Positions 34,780-46,214 of a stretch of DNA of 64,000 nucleotides are shown here, piece by piece. The DNA is from Paraspadella gotoi. Lineage: Eukaryota > Chaetognatha. Both the position numbers and the translations under genes were made by a program. The notes below the pieces were generated by a model that had not been told where the DNA came from, did no database searches, and saw only the letters and a list, made by a program, of their open reading frames with translations. Positions within the stretch are counted from its first letter, which is position 1; every line of letters begins with the position of its first letter. The stretch is taken from contig CM119269.1 of the NCBI GenBank assembly GCA_051294375.1, positions 20,569,665 to 20,633,664 of the forward strand, written 5' to 3'.

Positions 34780-35777
34780 TGGGAGGAGATTGAGGGGGGG
34801 GGAGGAGAGGAGGAGGAGGAGGAGGAGGTGTGGGATAGGCGAAAGGGATGAAGAGAGAACCACGAGACATTTTCTTTGAAACTGTTTAACAAAGTTGGAT
34901 ATGTTCATTTGTTTGGCAGTTTCCTCGTTATTTTTCTTTTTGTTTTTGTTCGCAAAGCAGCCGGTCAGATCTTTTTGTGGATTTAAACCAACTAGAATCG
35001 TAGGGTTTGCCTGCTGAGCTCATTTATTTATTTATTTATTCACTAGCACAAATAATTAGGAATATTAAACGAAGCTGAAATCGAATTCATTGGCATTTGC
35101 CTCTTGGAGAATTCGCAGATTGAGAGGAAAGAAAAAAAAGAGAGAGAGACAGAGAGAGGAAAAGAGAGAGAATGAGAGAGTGGGAGAAACTCGTTTCCCT
35201 TTCACGTGATTAGTATTAATGACTCCTTTGTGAACCGAGAAACCAAATGCGAAATCCGTTGGCCATGAAAGTCGTTGATTCACTTGTATTGGATAAAAAA
35301 AATGGGCCTTTTTTAATTCTTTAAAAAAAACACCAAAAAATTAAATGACATTAAACTTTTAACCTTGCACCTTGAAGTCTTTTTATTCCCAAATTTAATG
35401 TCACGCTTTTAATTTTATATTTGAATATTTGTTTAAAATATTAATAATGTAAATCGAAAATCTTATTTGTTTTCTCGTCTATATTTGTTTGTCAGCAAAA
35501 TTGTACTGGATAAACAATATTAATTATATATTAAATAATTCTTAATTAAAAGATTCAATAAAACGGATTTTCTTCATCGATTTACTCATCCTTTGTTCAA
35601 ACTTTTTTTTTTGCAAACCCGTCCCTGAAAAAAAATGGTAATTTCAATTTATTTGTTTTAATTCTTTTAAAATCTTGTGAAAACCTCCCTAAAAAACAGA
35701 TTTCGTGTTACAATTCTCATGTAACCCTCGTGTTAAAAAAAAATGGACAGAATGGACAAAATGACAAAATGACAAAA
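34780..35777. other. 3' flank of receptor gene, no further gene seen
   Basis: GA-rich tract with GGA repeats directly after the receptor stop (34762-34830), then AT-rich DNA with AATAAA-type signals near 35568. No exon was recognised. Confidence 0.45.
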
Positions 35778-36469
35778 CGAATCTCTGAGCCACGAGTGAA
35801 TAATCACTGTGAGCTCACATACTGCCACTTCTCAAGGTTCTTATATAAAACTTATATCAAATTATTACTGTCACTTATTTAGACATAATGAACAATCTAT
35901 TCATACTATATTAACTATGCCATCTAGCGAGTTTAATTATAAATTATTGTTGAGTGAAGATAATATCACATATTTCTCCTAGTTTCAACTATACAAAATG
36001 GAGTCATCTAATTCTACCAATCGTTACTAGTTAATTATTGATTTAATAATTGTTATTTGATTATTGCATTGTTAATCATTTCTTTTAAGTGTTAATTGCA
36101 TTGTATTAAATACCCTTAATAAATATCAAAGCATATAGATATTCAATACAATGCAATTAACACTTAAAAGAAATTGATTAACAATGCAATAATCAAATAA
36201 CAATTATTAATCATAATTAACAGTAACGATTGGTAGAATTAGATGACTCCATTTTGTATAGTTAGAACTAGGAGAAATAGTGAATTATCTTCACTCAACA
36301 ATAATAATAATTAAACTCGCTAGAGGCATAGTTAATATAGTATGAAATAGATTGTTCATATGTTCTAAAATAAGTGAAGTAATAATTGATATAAGTTTTA
36401 TATAAGGAACTTGAGAAGTGAGGCAGATGTGAGCTCACAGTGATTATTCACTCGTGGCTCAGAGATTCG
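35778..36469. mobile_element. Foldback/MITE-like element with ~330-bp inverted arms
   Basis: The element begins CGAATCTCTGAGCCACGAGT and ends with the exact reverse complement (CACTCGTGGCTCAGAGATTCG). Almost the whole interior pairs: 'gttaattgcattgtatt' near 36092 mirrors 'aatacaatgcaattaac' near 36150, and 'aatggagtcatctaattctacc' mirrors 'ggtagaattagatgactccatt'. Only some 20-30 bases around 36115-36140 form the loop. There is no transposase frame. An AT-rich, non-coding, near-perfect hairpin fits a non-autonomous foldback or MITE. A clear target-site duplication was not found. Confidence 0.85.
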
Positions 36470-38338
36470 GGGATCGAATCCACAACATAAAGACAGAGTT
36501 ATATATAGAAATAAATGTTTAAACCTCATAAATATTGTACTCAAATCGTAGAAAAACCTAAGAACCGTTCAACCTGTCATTTGTTCCATTTTTTTCATTG
36601 ATTTTTTTTTTTTATTAGAAAGATGATATTAGACTGTCCTTGGAGAAAGTCGTTTTTAGCGGGATTAACTTTTAGCGATTTTCCCACTTTTTTCATAAAT
36701 CTTTTAATACTTGCTTGTACTTTCATTTTGGGATAAGACGAATTCCTTGGCTTTGTGTTCCTAATTGAATCATATCGTTTGAAAGCTCGTGAAAGAGCAT
36801 CTATTTTTAAGTAAACCTTTTTTTAATTTTTCGGACGTGATAACGAACGCTTAGAAACTTGGAACGACGTTCATGGTTATGATTTGTTATACTGATAATA
36901 AATTCTGCTCAACTCCATTTTTTTTTTCATTCTGCAAACGTTTAGATTTTGAACAGTTGTGACAATATTTAAAGTTTATAAAGTAGGGGGTACAGTTATC
37001 AAGTCCCTGCTCTCGGTCTCGCAGAGTCGCAGATGGCATAAGCTGCGGTAATGGAAATCCAAAAAAGCGCCATATTTCTCCGGTGCTTTTTAGCAGAAGT
37101 AAAGCAGCAAAATCGGATATTTTCGTTTTTCTCAGGACGAGATTTTTTTTTCCCCTCCGATGTGGAAAAGGCGAAGTGGGTGAGGGTGACTGGGTGAGTT
37201 TCAAGAAATGGAGGAGGCGTTGAAACGGTGAAGGGTCTCACGGAGAAAATCGCATCTCACTCGCGTTTGGGGTTTTTTTTTCTCTGGGCGAAACTCAGAC
37301 TCAATACTTTTTTCTATTTTTTCTTCTTTATATCTCGCCATCCGGTCTTTTACGCTCTCTTCTCTCTTTTCTCTCTATCTCTATCTCTCTTTTTCATTCA
37401 AACATTGTCTTTTAAATTAGAGATTACCAATGAAAAAAAAACAGCGCGGGATACCAAAATTTGAAGTCAGAGAAAGAAATACACTTTATCCGAAATAGCG
37501 TGACCCACTGATACAGGACCGGTTTTCTATTGATAACTAACGTCGATGTCTGGATCAGCTTGAAGTCAGAACACGATTACAAAGACGATTTCATGAAAAT
37601 ACAAGGTTGTCGAGTCGTCTGTTTTGCGGTCAATCGTAATCCTTTGTATTAGTACAAATCATTTTTTTCTCTTTCGTCCGTGAGGACGGCCGTAAACCGC
37701 CTTGGGGGCGTAGAAAACCCTCAAGCCTGGTTCCAAGCCCAGGACCCGTTCCATGGCTGCCAGAGGAGTTAAAGTTGCGGATAGTCATCTTCAGCCCACT
37801 TAGCGCCTTATCCACAAGTACAAATCATTTTTCTCTCTCGTATCTCGTATCTCGTATCTCGTCCGTGAGGACAACTGGCCGCCGTCGCCGTCGTCGTCGT
37901 CGTTGTTTCTCTTGTTCTTTTCGTCGTCGTATTACTTTTTCTCTCTCGGAAATTCATTCACCTTTTTTGTCTCTTTTTTTTTTTCTTTCCAACTAAAAAA
38001 TCTGTGATTCATCTCCTAAAAGGTAATCGAACCGCTTTGGCATAACTCCTATATTTAAAAATATATTTTATAATTCATCCGTTTACAAAATGGGCCACGA
38101 ACACTGTCAACGCAAAATTTGAATTATGTAACGCACCCGTAAAGAATAAAAAAATATTATTTTCTATTAAAATGTGATTATTAGATTTTTTGTTTAAATG
38201 TTTTTTTTACTATTTCAATCGTAGTAAACAAAGTCAAGAGAGTACTGGGGCAGAATTTTAACTGTTTCCAAGATTTAATCGCAACGCTCTCATGCTTAAG
38301 GTTTAACGCTAAAAAAGCCTTTAAACTTTTAAACTGCG
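36470..38338. other. Intergenic stretch before the transporter gene
   Basis: No gene was supported. It contains the R3 repeat at 37681-37815, a (CGT)n tract near 37883-37905 and pyrimidine-rich DNA at 37300-37400. Confidence 0.4.
37681..37815 (+). repeat. Dispersed repeat family R3 (SINE-like), copy 2
   Basis: Matches 25398-25523. The words AGTACAAATCATTTTT (37651-37667) and AGTACAAATCATTTTT (37817-37832) flank it as a direct repeat. This looks like a target-site duplication, which would make the unit a retroposon. Both flanks continue into similar CTCGT...CCGTGAGGAC sequence, so a local tandem duplication is an alternative. Confidence 0.75.
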
Positions 38339-39691
38339 ATGCAGACAATGACGCTATCATCGGCTCTCATTTCCTTCTACTCTGATCCGCGAGCCAATTG
38401 CGTCTTCCTCTCTCTGTTGACCGCTCTGAGTTGGTCATTTGCCGATCTCCAATCGGGCATCACGGCCAACGCTGGCACCGATATCAATTTAATCTCTTTC
38501 GCCGTCAGCGCTGGTTTTCTTGCGTTGTCCGTCTGCGTTACTCTCTCGGATCCGGGGGTCGCGCCAGCACCGATAAAGAGGTGGTCAGAGGCATTGGCCA
38601 CCGCTTTGCTTGGCTGCTGTGGAATCGTGGATAATTCGGTGTACGTTTATGCTCAAAAGGTAAAAGTAGCAACTGAGAAAGAAAGGCTGGACCTAGAACC
38701 TATCGCACAAATAATGGCTTTAAATTCTTAAGAATCTGTGTTGAAATCTGTCCGGCTTCTTAATTTATCCAAAACAAAATTTAAAAACAAATGGGGCTAA
38801 CGCCGGCTTCCGCCTTTGAGCCTTTGAGCCACAAACTAAAAATAATTTTTTATACTTCTAAAAAAGGATGGAATTTCAGTTGTGGAAGAGATATGCCAAT
38901 TTTCATTTGAAAAATAAAAGAGTATTATTGGAATAAAAAATTACTTAAAATGCCCTTGTAAATCTATTGAATTTAAATTTTCAAATAAATTTTTTTTGGT
39001 TTCAGATGATCCCAGTTGGCGACGTGGCTCTCCTCAGCAACATGAGTCTCATCTACACCCCATTCCTCGACTCCCTACGGCGCCGGCACCTTCCCACGGC
39101 GCCGCAGTTCATCGGCATCTTTCTCTCCGCCGCCGGCGTCATACTCGTGACTCAACCTTCCTTCATCTTTGGCACGTATCTTAACGACGCGGAATACTCG
39201 CGTCAGGCTGTGGGATATATCCTGGGATTTTGCACTGGCGCGTCTATCACAGCGGACGCCATGCTGGTCAGCGTATTTAAGGGGATTCCTCTGTCAAATT
39301 GGATGCTCTCCATCAGCGCCGCGCTCTTTATCAGCGGTTGCATCGGCGCCGCAATCGAAGGAGGCGTGGCAGTCGCCTCCACCCCCCTCGTCGCGGTGGC
39401 GCTTACTACGATGGTGACGCTATCGTCCGTGGGACAATTCGCCAACGTGCTCTCCACCAAATCGCACACGCCGACTCTGATGGCGCTGGTGACGGTTTTG
39501 CAGGTGCCGCTGACCTACGCCTGGGGTTGGATCTGGTTGGATCAAGAGATGAATTGGGTGAAAATTTTGGGGGTCATTCTTGTGTTTGTGGCGGTGACGA
39601 TCGTCATTTNNNNNNNNNNNNNNNNNNNNNNNNNGTGACGCGAGATGGAAAGGGATGGGAGAGAGAATCGATTCGTCTCACGAAACAGTGA
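38339..39691 (+). CDS. SLC35G/EamA-type drug-metabolite transporter family protein (gene 1)
   Basis: Two exons, 38339-38659 and 39006 to the stop at about 39691, join in phase (YVYAQK|MIPVGDVALL). The product is a hydrophobic protein of about 330 residues, roughly ten membrane segments in two EamA-like halves. Exon 1 carries SFADLQSGI and RWSEALAT. Exon 2 carries the motif IPVGDVALLSNMSLIYTPF at the start of a helix, SHTPTLMALVTVLQVPLTYAWGW and the conserved DQEMNWVKILGV before the last helix. The family moves small organic solutes or nucleotide sugars across plasma or organelle membranes; its substrate cannot be read here. A 25-N gap (39610-39634) cuts the last helix. The tail after it (DGKGWERESIRLTKQ, stop) is assigned by comparison with the downstream paralogues. 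Confidence 0.82.
39610..39634. other. Assembly gap (25 N) inside transporter exon 2
   Basis: Gap of arbitrary length in the last membrane helix of transporter gene 1; frame across it cannot be proved. Confidence 0.99.
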
Positions 39692-40236
39692 AGATTTTAG
39701 TTTAATTAATATTTATTTTACGTTGCTATTATGAATTTTATTATTTAAATGAGGTAATATAACCTTTTTAAACTATCCTTTCACTTTTCTATTCTTTTTG
39801 TAATTGTACGGTGGACATTTTTACGATGGAGATTTTTACGATAGATATATTTTTTTTTTAAAGAAAATGATTCAACTAATGAATATTTTTTCATGAGTAA
39901 TATTTTTTTAGAATTATTAACTTATTATTTTTTTTGTCCCTCCAGCCTCTTTCTTTTAAAATGACCTTCGAAAAAAAATTTTAGTAGGTCCTCTTGATGA
40001 TCTAAATGATAAGATTCAATTAAGAAATGAAAAGATAACAAAATTTTAAAAACAAAAAAAAAACCGGTGAGATTAAATAAAAAAAACTGTAGTTGAAATC
40101 AATTTGAAGAGTCAAATTTCAAAAGTAATTTTTTTTCTGCTCTCATACAAATCAAATCTTGATACCGGCTTAACAAAAGGCCGTTTTAAAACTTTTTGAC
40201 ACCAACAACATACAACAAATCCACCCGAGGTCAACC

Positions 40237-41420
40237 ATGATATCAACCCTCATAGTCTTCTACTCTAAGCCCTCGAGCCAACTGCGTCTTCCTTTCTCTG
40301 TTGGCAGCTTTAAGTTGGTCCTTAAGCGATCTGCAATCGGGCATCACGGCGGAAGCTGGAATCGACATCCAACTGATTAACCTCGCTTATGCCGTTGGTT
40401 ACTTGGCAATGTCCATTTGCGTCGCCGTCACCGACCCAGAAGAATCTCCGTCGCCGATTCGGCGATGGACAGAAGGATTGGCCACCATTGCTCTTGGCCT
40501 CTGCGGAATCGTGGACAATTACGTTTATGTTTACACGCAAAGGTAATTATCAGCGGCCCCTATCACAGTGCTGCGGGGATTTCAAATCGTTCAAATGGAC
40601 CGAGTAGTGGTTAGTAATTAATTTCATATCTTTTTTTTTATTTTGTCCTGGTAATGAATAATTAATGAGAGATGAAAGAAGGCGATATTTGATTATCTCA
40701 TTATCTATTTATTTAACATTTTAAAACTAAAAAGAAACTTGAGCATTCTCAATTCGCCATCAGTTGATCCCAGTGGGCGACGTAGCTCTCCTCAGCGACC
40801 TCAACCTCGTCTACACTCCTTTCTTTGACTCCTTGTGGCGCCGGCGCCTTCCCTCAACGCCGCAATTCGTCGCCATGGTTCTTTCAATCGTTGGCATCGT
40901 CCTTGTGACCCAACCGGCGTTCATCTTTGATCGACTTTAAACGAGGGCGAATCCCCCCGAGATGCGACGGGTTATCTCCTTGGGTTTATGACTGGTGCTT
41001 CCTCACAATCGACGCCATGTTAGTCAGCGTCTTCAAGGACATCCCTCTTTCCAACTGGATGCTCTCCATCAGCCTGGCGCTTTTCATCTGCGGCGCCATC
41101 GGAGCGCTGTTAATGGAGGAGTGGGCGTGGCTCCCAGCTCACTCTGGCGGTGTCGTTGACGTGATGGCGGCGCTCAGCGCCGTGGGACAATTTGCCTACG
41201 TGCTCTCGACCAAGTCGCACACGCCGACCCTGACGGCGCTGTTGACGGTTTTGCAGGTGCCGCTGACTTACGCCTGGGGTTGGATCTGGTTGGATCAAGA
41301 AAATGAATTGGGTCAAGATCATCGGCGTCAGCCTCGTCTTTGTGTCGGTGGCGATCGTGATCTGTGATGTGAAGCGAAAAGAAAGACGCGATTCCGCTCA
41401 TGGATTGAGGATGACTTAGT
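40237..41420 (+). pseudogene. Transporter paralogue in unit A, frame-broken
   Basis: Same two-exon structure as gene 1: exon 1 about 40237-40542, exon 2 from about 40765 to a TAG at 41418-41420. The coding text is clearly related (SLSDLQSGITAEAGID, IPVGDVALLSDLNLVYTPFF, SHTPTLTALLTVLQVPLTYAWGW). One extra base after CTCTA near 40266, one lost A before the exon 1 donor, a lost G in 'tcatctttgatcg', a lost A near 41160 and an extra A in 'caagaaaatg' break the frame. Unit B is intact at each of these sites. The gene is therefore probably functional and the breaks are probably sequence errors. Confidence 0.7.
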
Positions 41421-41460
41421 CCGAAGTAACGTTTTAGAAAATGAAAGGGATTTAGTTGGT

Positions 41461-41692
41461 AGTATGGTGGACTAAAATCCACCAACCGTTCATCAGCGGC
41501 CATTGGTGCCGGGGCAAGTCATTCGCCTCCCAACCCAAAGGTCCGGGTTCTAGCCCGGTGGCCGCCTAGCAGTTAAGAGGGACGGGGCTCTTAACCCGCC
41601 TGTAACTCGGTGTTACAGCCTGATCCGAAGTTCAGGGACTGCTTATATTGAACGGTTCTGTCATTAACACATAAATAATCACTGTCTCCTCA
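41461..41692 (+). mobile_element. SINE-like element family S1, copy A1
   Basis: About 230 bases. The head is a hairpin (GGTGGACTAAAATCCACC), followed by a tRNA-like segment with a B-box-like GGTTCTAGCCC at 41546-41556, a second hairpin (TTAAGAGGGACGGGGCTCTTAA) and a tail ending AATAATCACTGTCTCCTCA. Five more copies occur in this window. It codes for nothing, as expected of a polymerase III-derived retroposon. The tRNA of origin was not identified. Confidence 0.75.
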
Positions 41693-41872
41693 TTGGTGAG
41701 CCCGACTTCCGAACACAACAGCAACAACAACACTTTCAGGCGTCATGCCTCAACCTGGTGATGCACTTTTCGCCCACAACACATCAGGCGACATGCCTCA
41801 ACTTGGTGACGAACTTTCCACCAACAATTCACTGAAGAGACGCAACAGACTTCTCCCTACGGAGGGGGGGTT

Positions 41873-42106
41873 GTATGGTGGACTAAAATCCACCAACCGT
41901 TCATCAGCGGCCATTGGTGCCGGAGGCAAGTCATTCGCCTCCCAACCCAAAGGTCCGGGGTTCTAGCCCGGTGGCCGCCTAGCAGTTAAGAGGACGGGGC
42001 GCTTAACCCGCTGTAACTCGGTGTTACAGCCTGATCCGAAGCTCAGGAACTGCTTTATATTGAACGGTTCTGTCATTAACACATATAAATAATCACTGTC
42101 TCCTCA
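41873..42106 (+). mobile_element. SINE-like element family S1, copy A2
   Basis: Second copy in the same orientation, 180 bases after A1. It starts GTATGGTGGACTAAAATCC and ends ATAATCACTGTCTCCTCA. The spacer between A1 and A2 holds two imperfect ~47-base repeats (TCAGGCGTCATGCCTCAACC / TCAGGCGACATGCCTCAACT). Confidence 0.75.
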
Positions 42107-42469
42107 GTAGTTATGAAAATTTAAACGAATATTTCAAAATATCAAAGTTTTTCCTCATTTAATAGTTTGCTTGTAAGATTTAACTAAGTGATTGTGATAG
42201 TGAGATAGAGTGAGAGAGAGAAAACGAGTGAGAGAGAAAGAGAGAGGAGAGAGAGACGGGAAGAGATGTAAAAGTACATTACGAGCCAGAAAAAATACTT
42301 ATGAGCATTAGCAGCCTTTTCTCGTTGTTTCAATCGACATTTAAACGACTTGAAATTTTAACTTTGAGTTTGGCTTTCGAGTCCTTTAATTAATAGGTAA
42401 TGTTAATAATACACCGCAGATTTTCGACGCTCTCAACTCCGATAACTTTCGGCACTATCAGCACCGATC

Positions 42470-42548
42470 CCACGATCCCCACCGATCCCCACCGATCCCC
42501 ACCGATCCCCACCGATCCCACCGACCGATCCCCACCGATCCCTCACCG
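42470..42548. repeat. CACCGATCCC decamer minisatellite, unit A
   Basis: About seven 10-base units of CACCGATCCC with some variants. The unit B equivalent is at about 51190-51252. Confidence 0.9.
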
Positions 42549-43419
42549 ATCCCCCGACCTTCCGCCAGCCTCAGCACTGCCCCAACTTTGGCGCTCTCAC
42601 ACCGCTTTCATCCGGCGCCGATGGCCATTTCTCGTCTGCCGACGACGGCGTTTTTGATTCTCGACCGATTTTCTCTAAATGTTTATGGTTTATGTTTGAA
42701 ATAACAAAAGAATAAAATCGTGAGGGACGGATGAATCGGTTTAAACTTTAAATTTTTTCTTCTCATTCTTCAATCCTCATTTAATTTATTTTCATTTTAC
42801 GTAGATATTATTGTCAAAAAATAAAGAAGAGTAACTTCATCAAAGAAAAACGGTAAAAGGATAAAGCGAAACTAAAGCATGTACGTTTTAATTATTCACG
42901 CTCGAGAAAGAGAGAGAGAAAAGAAGAGAGACGGGATTTTTCAAGGCGCGAGCATTTTCGATTTCTGCAAACGGAATTGAGAGAAATTGCGTCAATTCAC
43001 TTGCAGATTTTATTGAACTTTTTATGGAAGAACAATTCACTGATGCAAGATCGGATTTCATTCCGAATCAAATTATATTCAAGTGGGGAATCGACATTTA
43101 TTTTTAAAATAAGATTTAAGAGCTTTAACCTAATCTAGTTTAAAAGGGCATTTTATACCGAGAAAGTGTCTACTTTTATTCAATAGTTTTTTTGTAGATT
43201 TTGTTAGAAATTGTATTTATTTATATTACTTTTAAACGCTTTTAGTTCCTGACGCGTTTCTAATCTTTCTGTAAAACGTTTAACTCGTGAGAAATGGTTC
43301 CCTGATAACGTGATCCTTCAAGATAAAATTTACTGCGAATTTTCGTCTTTCGTTTCTCAGGAAGCAACATTTACTTGTGTCATTAAAGCTGGAAAGTGAT
43401 TCACCTCACGATTCTGACA

Positions 43420-43420
<1 letters not shown>

Positions 43421-43485
<65 letters not shown>
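43421..43485. repeat. (CT)n microsatellite, unit A
   Basis: CT array with one interruption; equivalent to 52138-52189 in unit B, which is shorter. Confidence 0.95.
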
Positions 43486-43486
<1 letters not shown>

Positions 43487-43993
43487 GTATTTTATTACTC
43501 GTATTTTCTCTTCTCAATCTCCCCTCTTTCCTTCTCTTTGTCACTTTGTATTTCACTCTGCCTGAGGATGTCTTTCTCTTCCCACGCTTCTCCATGAATT
43601 TTTTCGCGATCGCGTTTCCATGGAAACAACACAATAATCCGAGAGATGGGGTCATGGGTTAACTCTCCCCGGAGGGTCCATGGGTCAAATGACTCGGAAA
43701 ATATGCATGGGAAAGAGGAGGGACGGAGGTAGGGAGAGAGATAGAGACTCCAATACCGAGCGAAGCCTTGCGACGAAACAGAGATGTGGGATCGCGGTTG
43801 GGAACAGGGAACAAGTATAGCAAGCGATGCCAAAACGAGTTATGAAAAACACGGGAGTTTGAAAAATTACACCTATTTTATAGTAAGTATTTTTAAAATA
43901 TACATTAAAAATTCTTAAAAATTTGTAGAAATTTATGCATTTCAACGAGAGATAGAGATTGAATTAAACTAGAATTAAACATATGGATTGCGA

Positions 43994-44027
<34 letters not shown>

Positions 44028-44548
44028 TGCCAACGGCGCAGACAAGAGACAGACAGTCAGAACTCGCAGAGTTTTACACCTCGTACAATTTCATGCCCCT
44101 GTGTCACCTTCATAAATCAAACTTCCGGTAAACACGAGTTCAACCCGGACCCAAACGGTCCTTCAGGGAGTTTAAAGGTGAAACTTCAAGGTCGTCTTCA
44201 TGTTTTTTTTCTGTTTTTTTAAGGGGTGGTGAAGGCGGGAAGGGGTAGCAGGGGGGGGGGGTATTCGCCATGCTTAACCGACCGCCTCTAACCTAACTTG
44301 GACCGAAAACGATCGAAAGCGTTTCCCATTTCTTTGCAGACTGACCATAAAGTAACACAGTTGTTACACTCATGTCTCAATGCAATTATTTCCTGTGATT
44401 TCGTGCCATCGATTTTTTTGGGGCCAATCGAACATTTCGAAAACCGAAAGACTTTCTGCCAACGCAGAGACTAGTAGGGATCATCTTGATTACGGACATT
44501 TTATGTTGTTGGATGACGATGATGATCATCATTTTCAGTTTTATTTTT

Positions 44549-44610
44549 CTCTCTCTCTCTCTCTTCCCTCTCTCTTCTCTTCTCTCTCTCTCTCTCTCTC
44601 TCTTCTCCTC

Positions 44611-44642
<32 letters not shown>
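44549..44642. repeat. (CT)n microsatellite, unit A
   Basis: Interrupted CT array of about 95 bases. In unit B the same locus is longer and cleaner (53266-53398). Confidence 0.95.
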
Positions 44643-44643
<1 letters not shown>

Positions 44644-45186
44644 AATTATAAATTTAAAAAAAAACTATTTTAAAATTTTTGCATTATATAAAAGTGTACT
44701 AAATAGAAAATAAGTTGACTGGGCTACTAAAATAGTCCAAAAAAAAAATAACTACAGATTTAGTATTCACTAATAGGATAGTTTTTAAGAATGACTGCTA
44801 AATTTTTATTTCAAACTTTCTCTTCACAGCTCCAAGACGGGCTTTACGACGCTTCGTGAAGCGGCGTCGTTAAAAGACACTTTGCGTCGCCGGATTTGAC
44901 GTCAAATTGCCTCCGTCATTTCTCGTTGACCAAGCTGCAACGTCGTCCTTTCATCTCCCTGTTATGATGTTTGTGGACGGCTGATCAATTTTTTGAACAG
45001 CTGGTCACAACCTCTTTTGGCTGCTTTGTAAGGCGTTTGTAGGGCGGCTTTCGTTGTTTGTAGGTTGTTTTCCGCTGATCGGTTGATTGGTTGGGAGGTA
45101 AAGTTTGTTTTTTAGATGACCAGTTTTCGTTGCGCGACGCCACATCCCCGTGCATCATTATGGTTTAATCGTTTTCATCATTAACG

Positions 45187-45218
45187 GTGGCGTCGTCGTC
45201 GTCGTCGTCGTCGATGAA

Positions 45219-45251
<33 letters not shown>

Positions 45252-45253
45252 TT
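45187..45253. repeat. (GTC)n microsatellite, unit A
   Basis: Two GTC runs separated by GATGAA; equivalent to 53946-54018 in unit B, which has extra units. Confidence 0.95.
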
Positions 45254-45996
45254 CTCCCCACGGATATATTATTTCAAAGTTTATCCTTCAAAATGCAAAT
45301 ATTTTTCGCCTTCTTTCATTAATTTCTTTTTAATTCCCTCATAATTTTATATATTCAAAAGTTAATCATTAGAAGTTTTTGAGCGTTGGAATATTTTGAG
45401 AGGAGAGAGATGTTCGTTTTACTTGTACTGCAAGAGAGAGAGAAGAGAGAGATAAGAGAGAGACGCTGACTAAAAATAAATTCATACGTAAAACTACTAC
45501 TTTGATCAAAGTCGTTAATCACCGAGAGGTTTCGCTCGGCCCTTTTTCTCTCTTTCACTATTTTATGTTGTCTTTGTTGTCGTTCGCCTTTTTTTAATTA
45601 GTCGATTGTTGTTGTTTCCTACAAGATTCTTGACTTCCGGTCGCGACGCCCAGTCGCCCTGGAGTAGGTTTTGCAAGGCAAGACGTCAAATGTCGGTACA
45701 AGAAAAATTTATTGTTTGCTCACAAAATGTGAAATCGATTGAAAAAAAAACCGTGAATTTAAAAATCTCTTTCGAGATTTTAAAGAAATCAATGAAGAGA
45801 AGAAAAGGAGAAATTTGTGGACGAGCAACTTACCTTTCGGGGGAAAAATGGAGAAAAGATGAGAACCGAAAAATGAGGAAGAAAGAAAAAGATTAAGATG
45901 GGCTTTTTTAGCGACGGGGGAACAGCTGAGATTCGCGCTGGAAAAAAAGGAAGGAAATATTGAAAGAATAAAATGGAAGGTGAGGGAAAGGAAGAT

Positions 45997-46214
45997 AGTA
46001 TGGTGGACTAAATCCACTAACCTTTCATCAGCGGCCATTGTTGCCGGAGGCAAGTCATTCGCCTCCCATACCCAAAGTCCGGAGTTCTAGCCCGGTGGTC
46101 GTCCTAGCAGTTAAGAGGGACGGGCCACGGTGTTACAGTCTGATCCGAAGAGCTCAGGGACTGCTTATATTAAATGGTTCTGTCATAACACATAACAATA
46201 ATCATGTCTCTTCA
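45997..46214 (+). mobile_element. SINE-like element family S1, copy A3
   Basis: A diverged copy of the family. It shares the hairpin head, the CATCAGCGGCCATTG block, the B-box-like GTTCTAGCCCGGTGG and the CTTATATTAAATGGTTCTGTC tail, but lacks part of the 'gctcttaacccgcctgtaactc' segment. It shows that the family predates the 8.7-kb duplication. Confidence 0.7.

Noticed and set aside
34444-34908. 154-codon minus-strand frame
   Set aside because: It lies opposite the receptor's last exon and a GGA-rich tail and has no domain; a shadow frame.
41540-41570. tRNA gene suggested by the B-box-like GGTTCTAGCCC
   Set aside because: No cloverleaf with acceptor and anticodon stems could be built around it and the word recurs in six repeat copies, so it is SINE-like.
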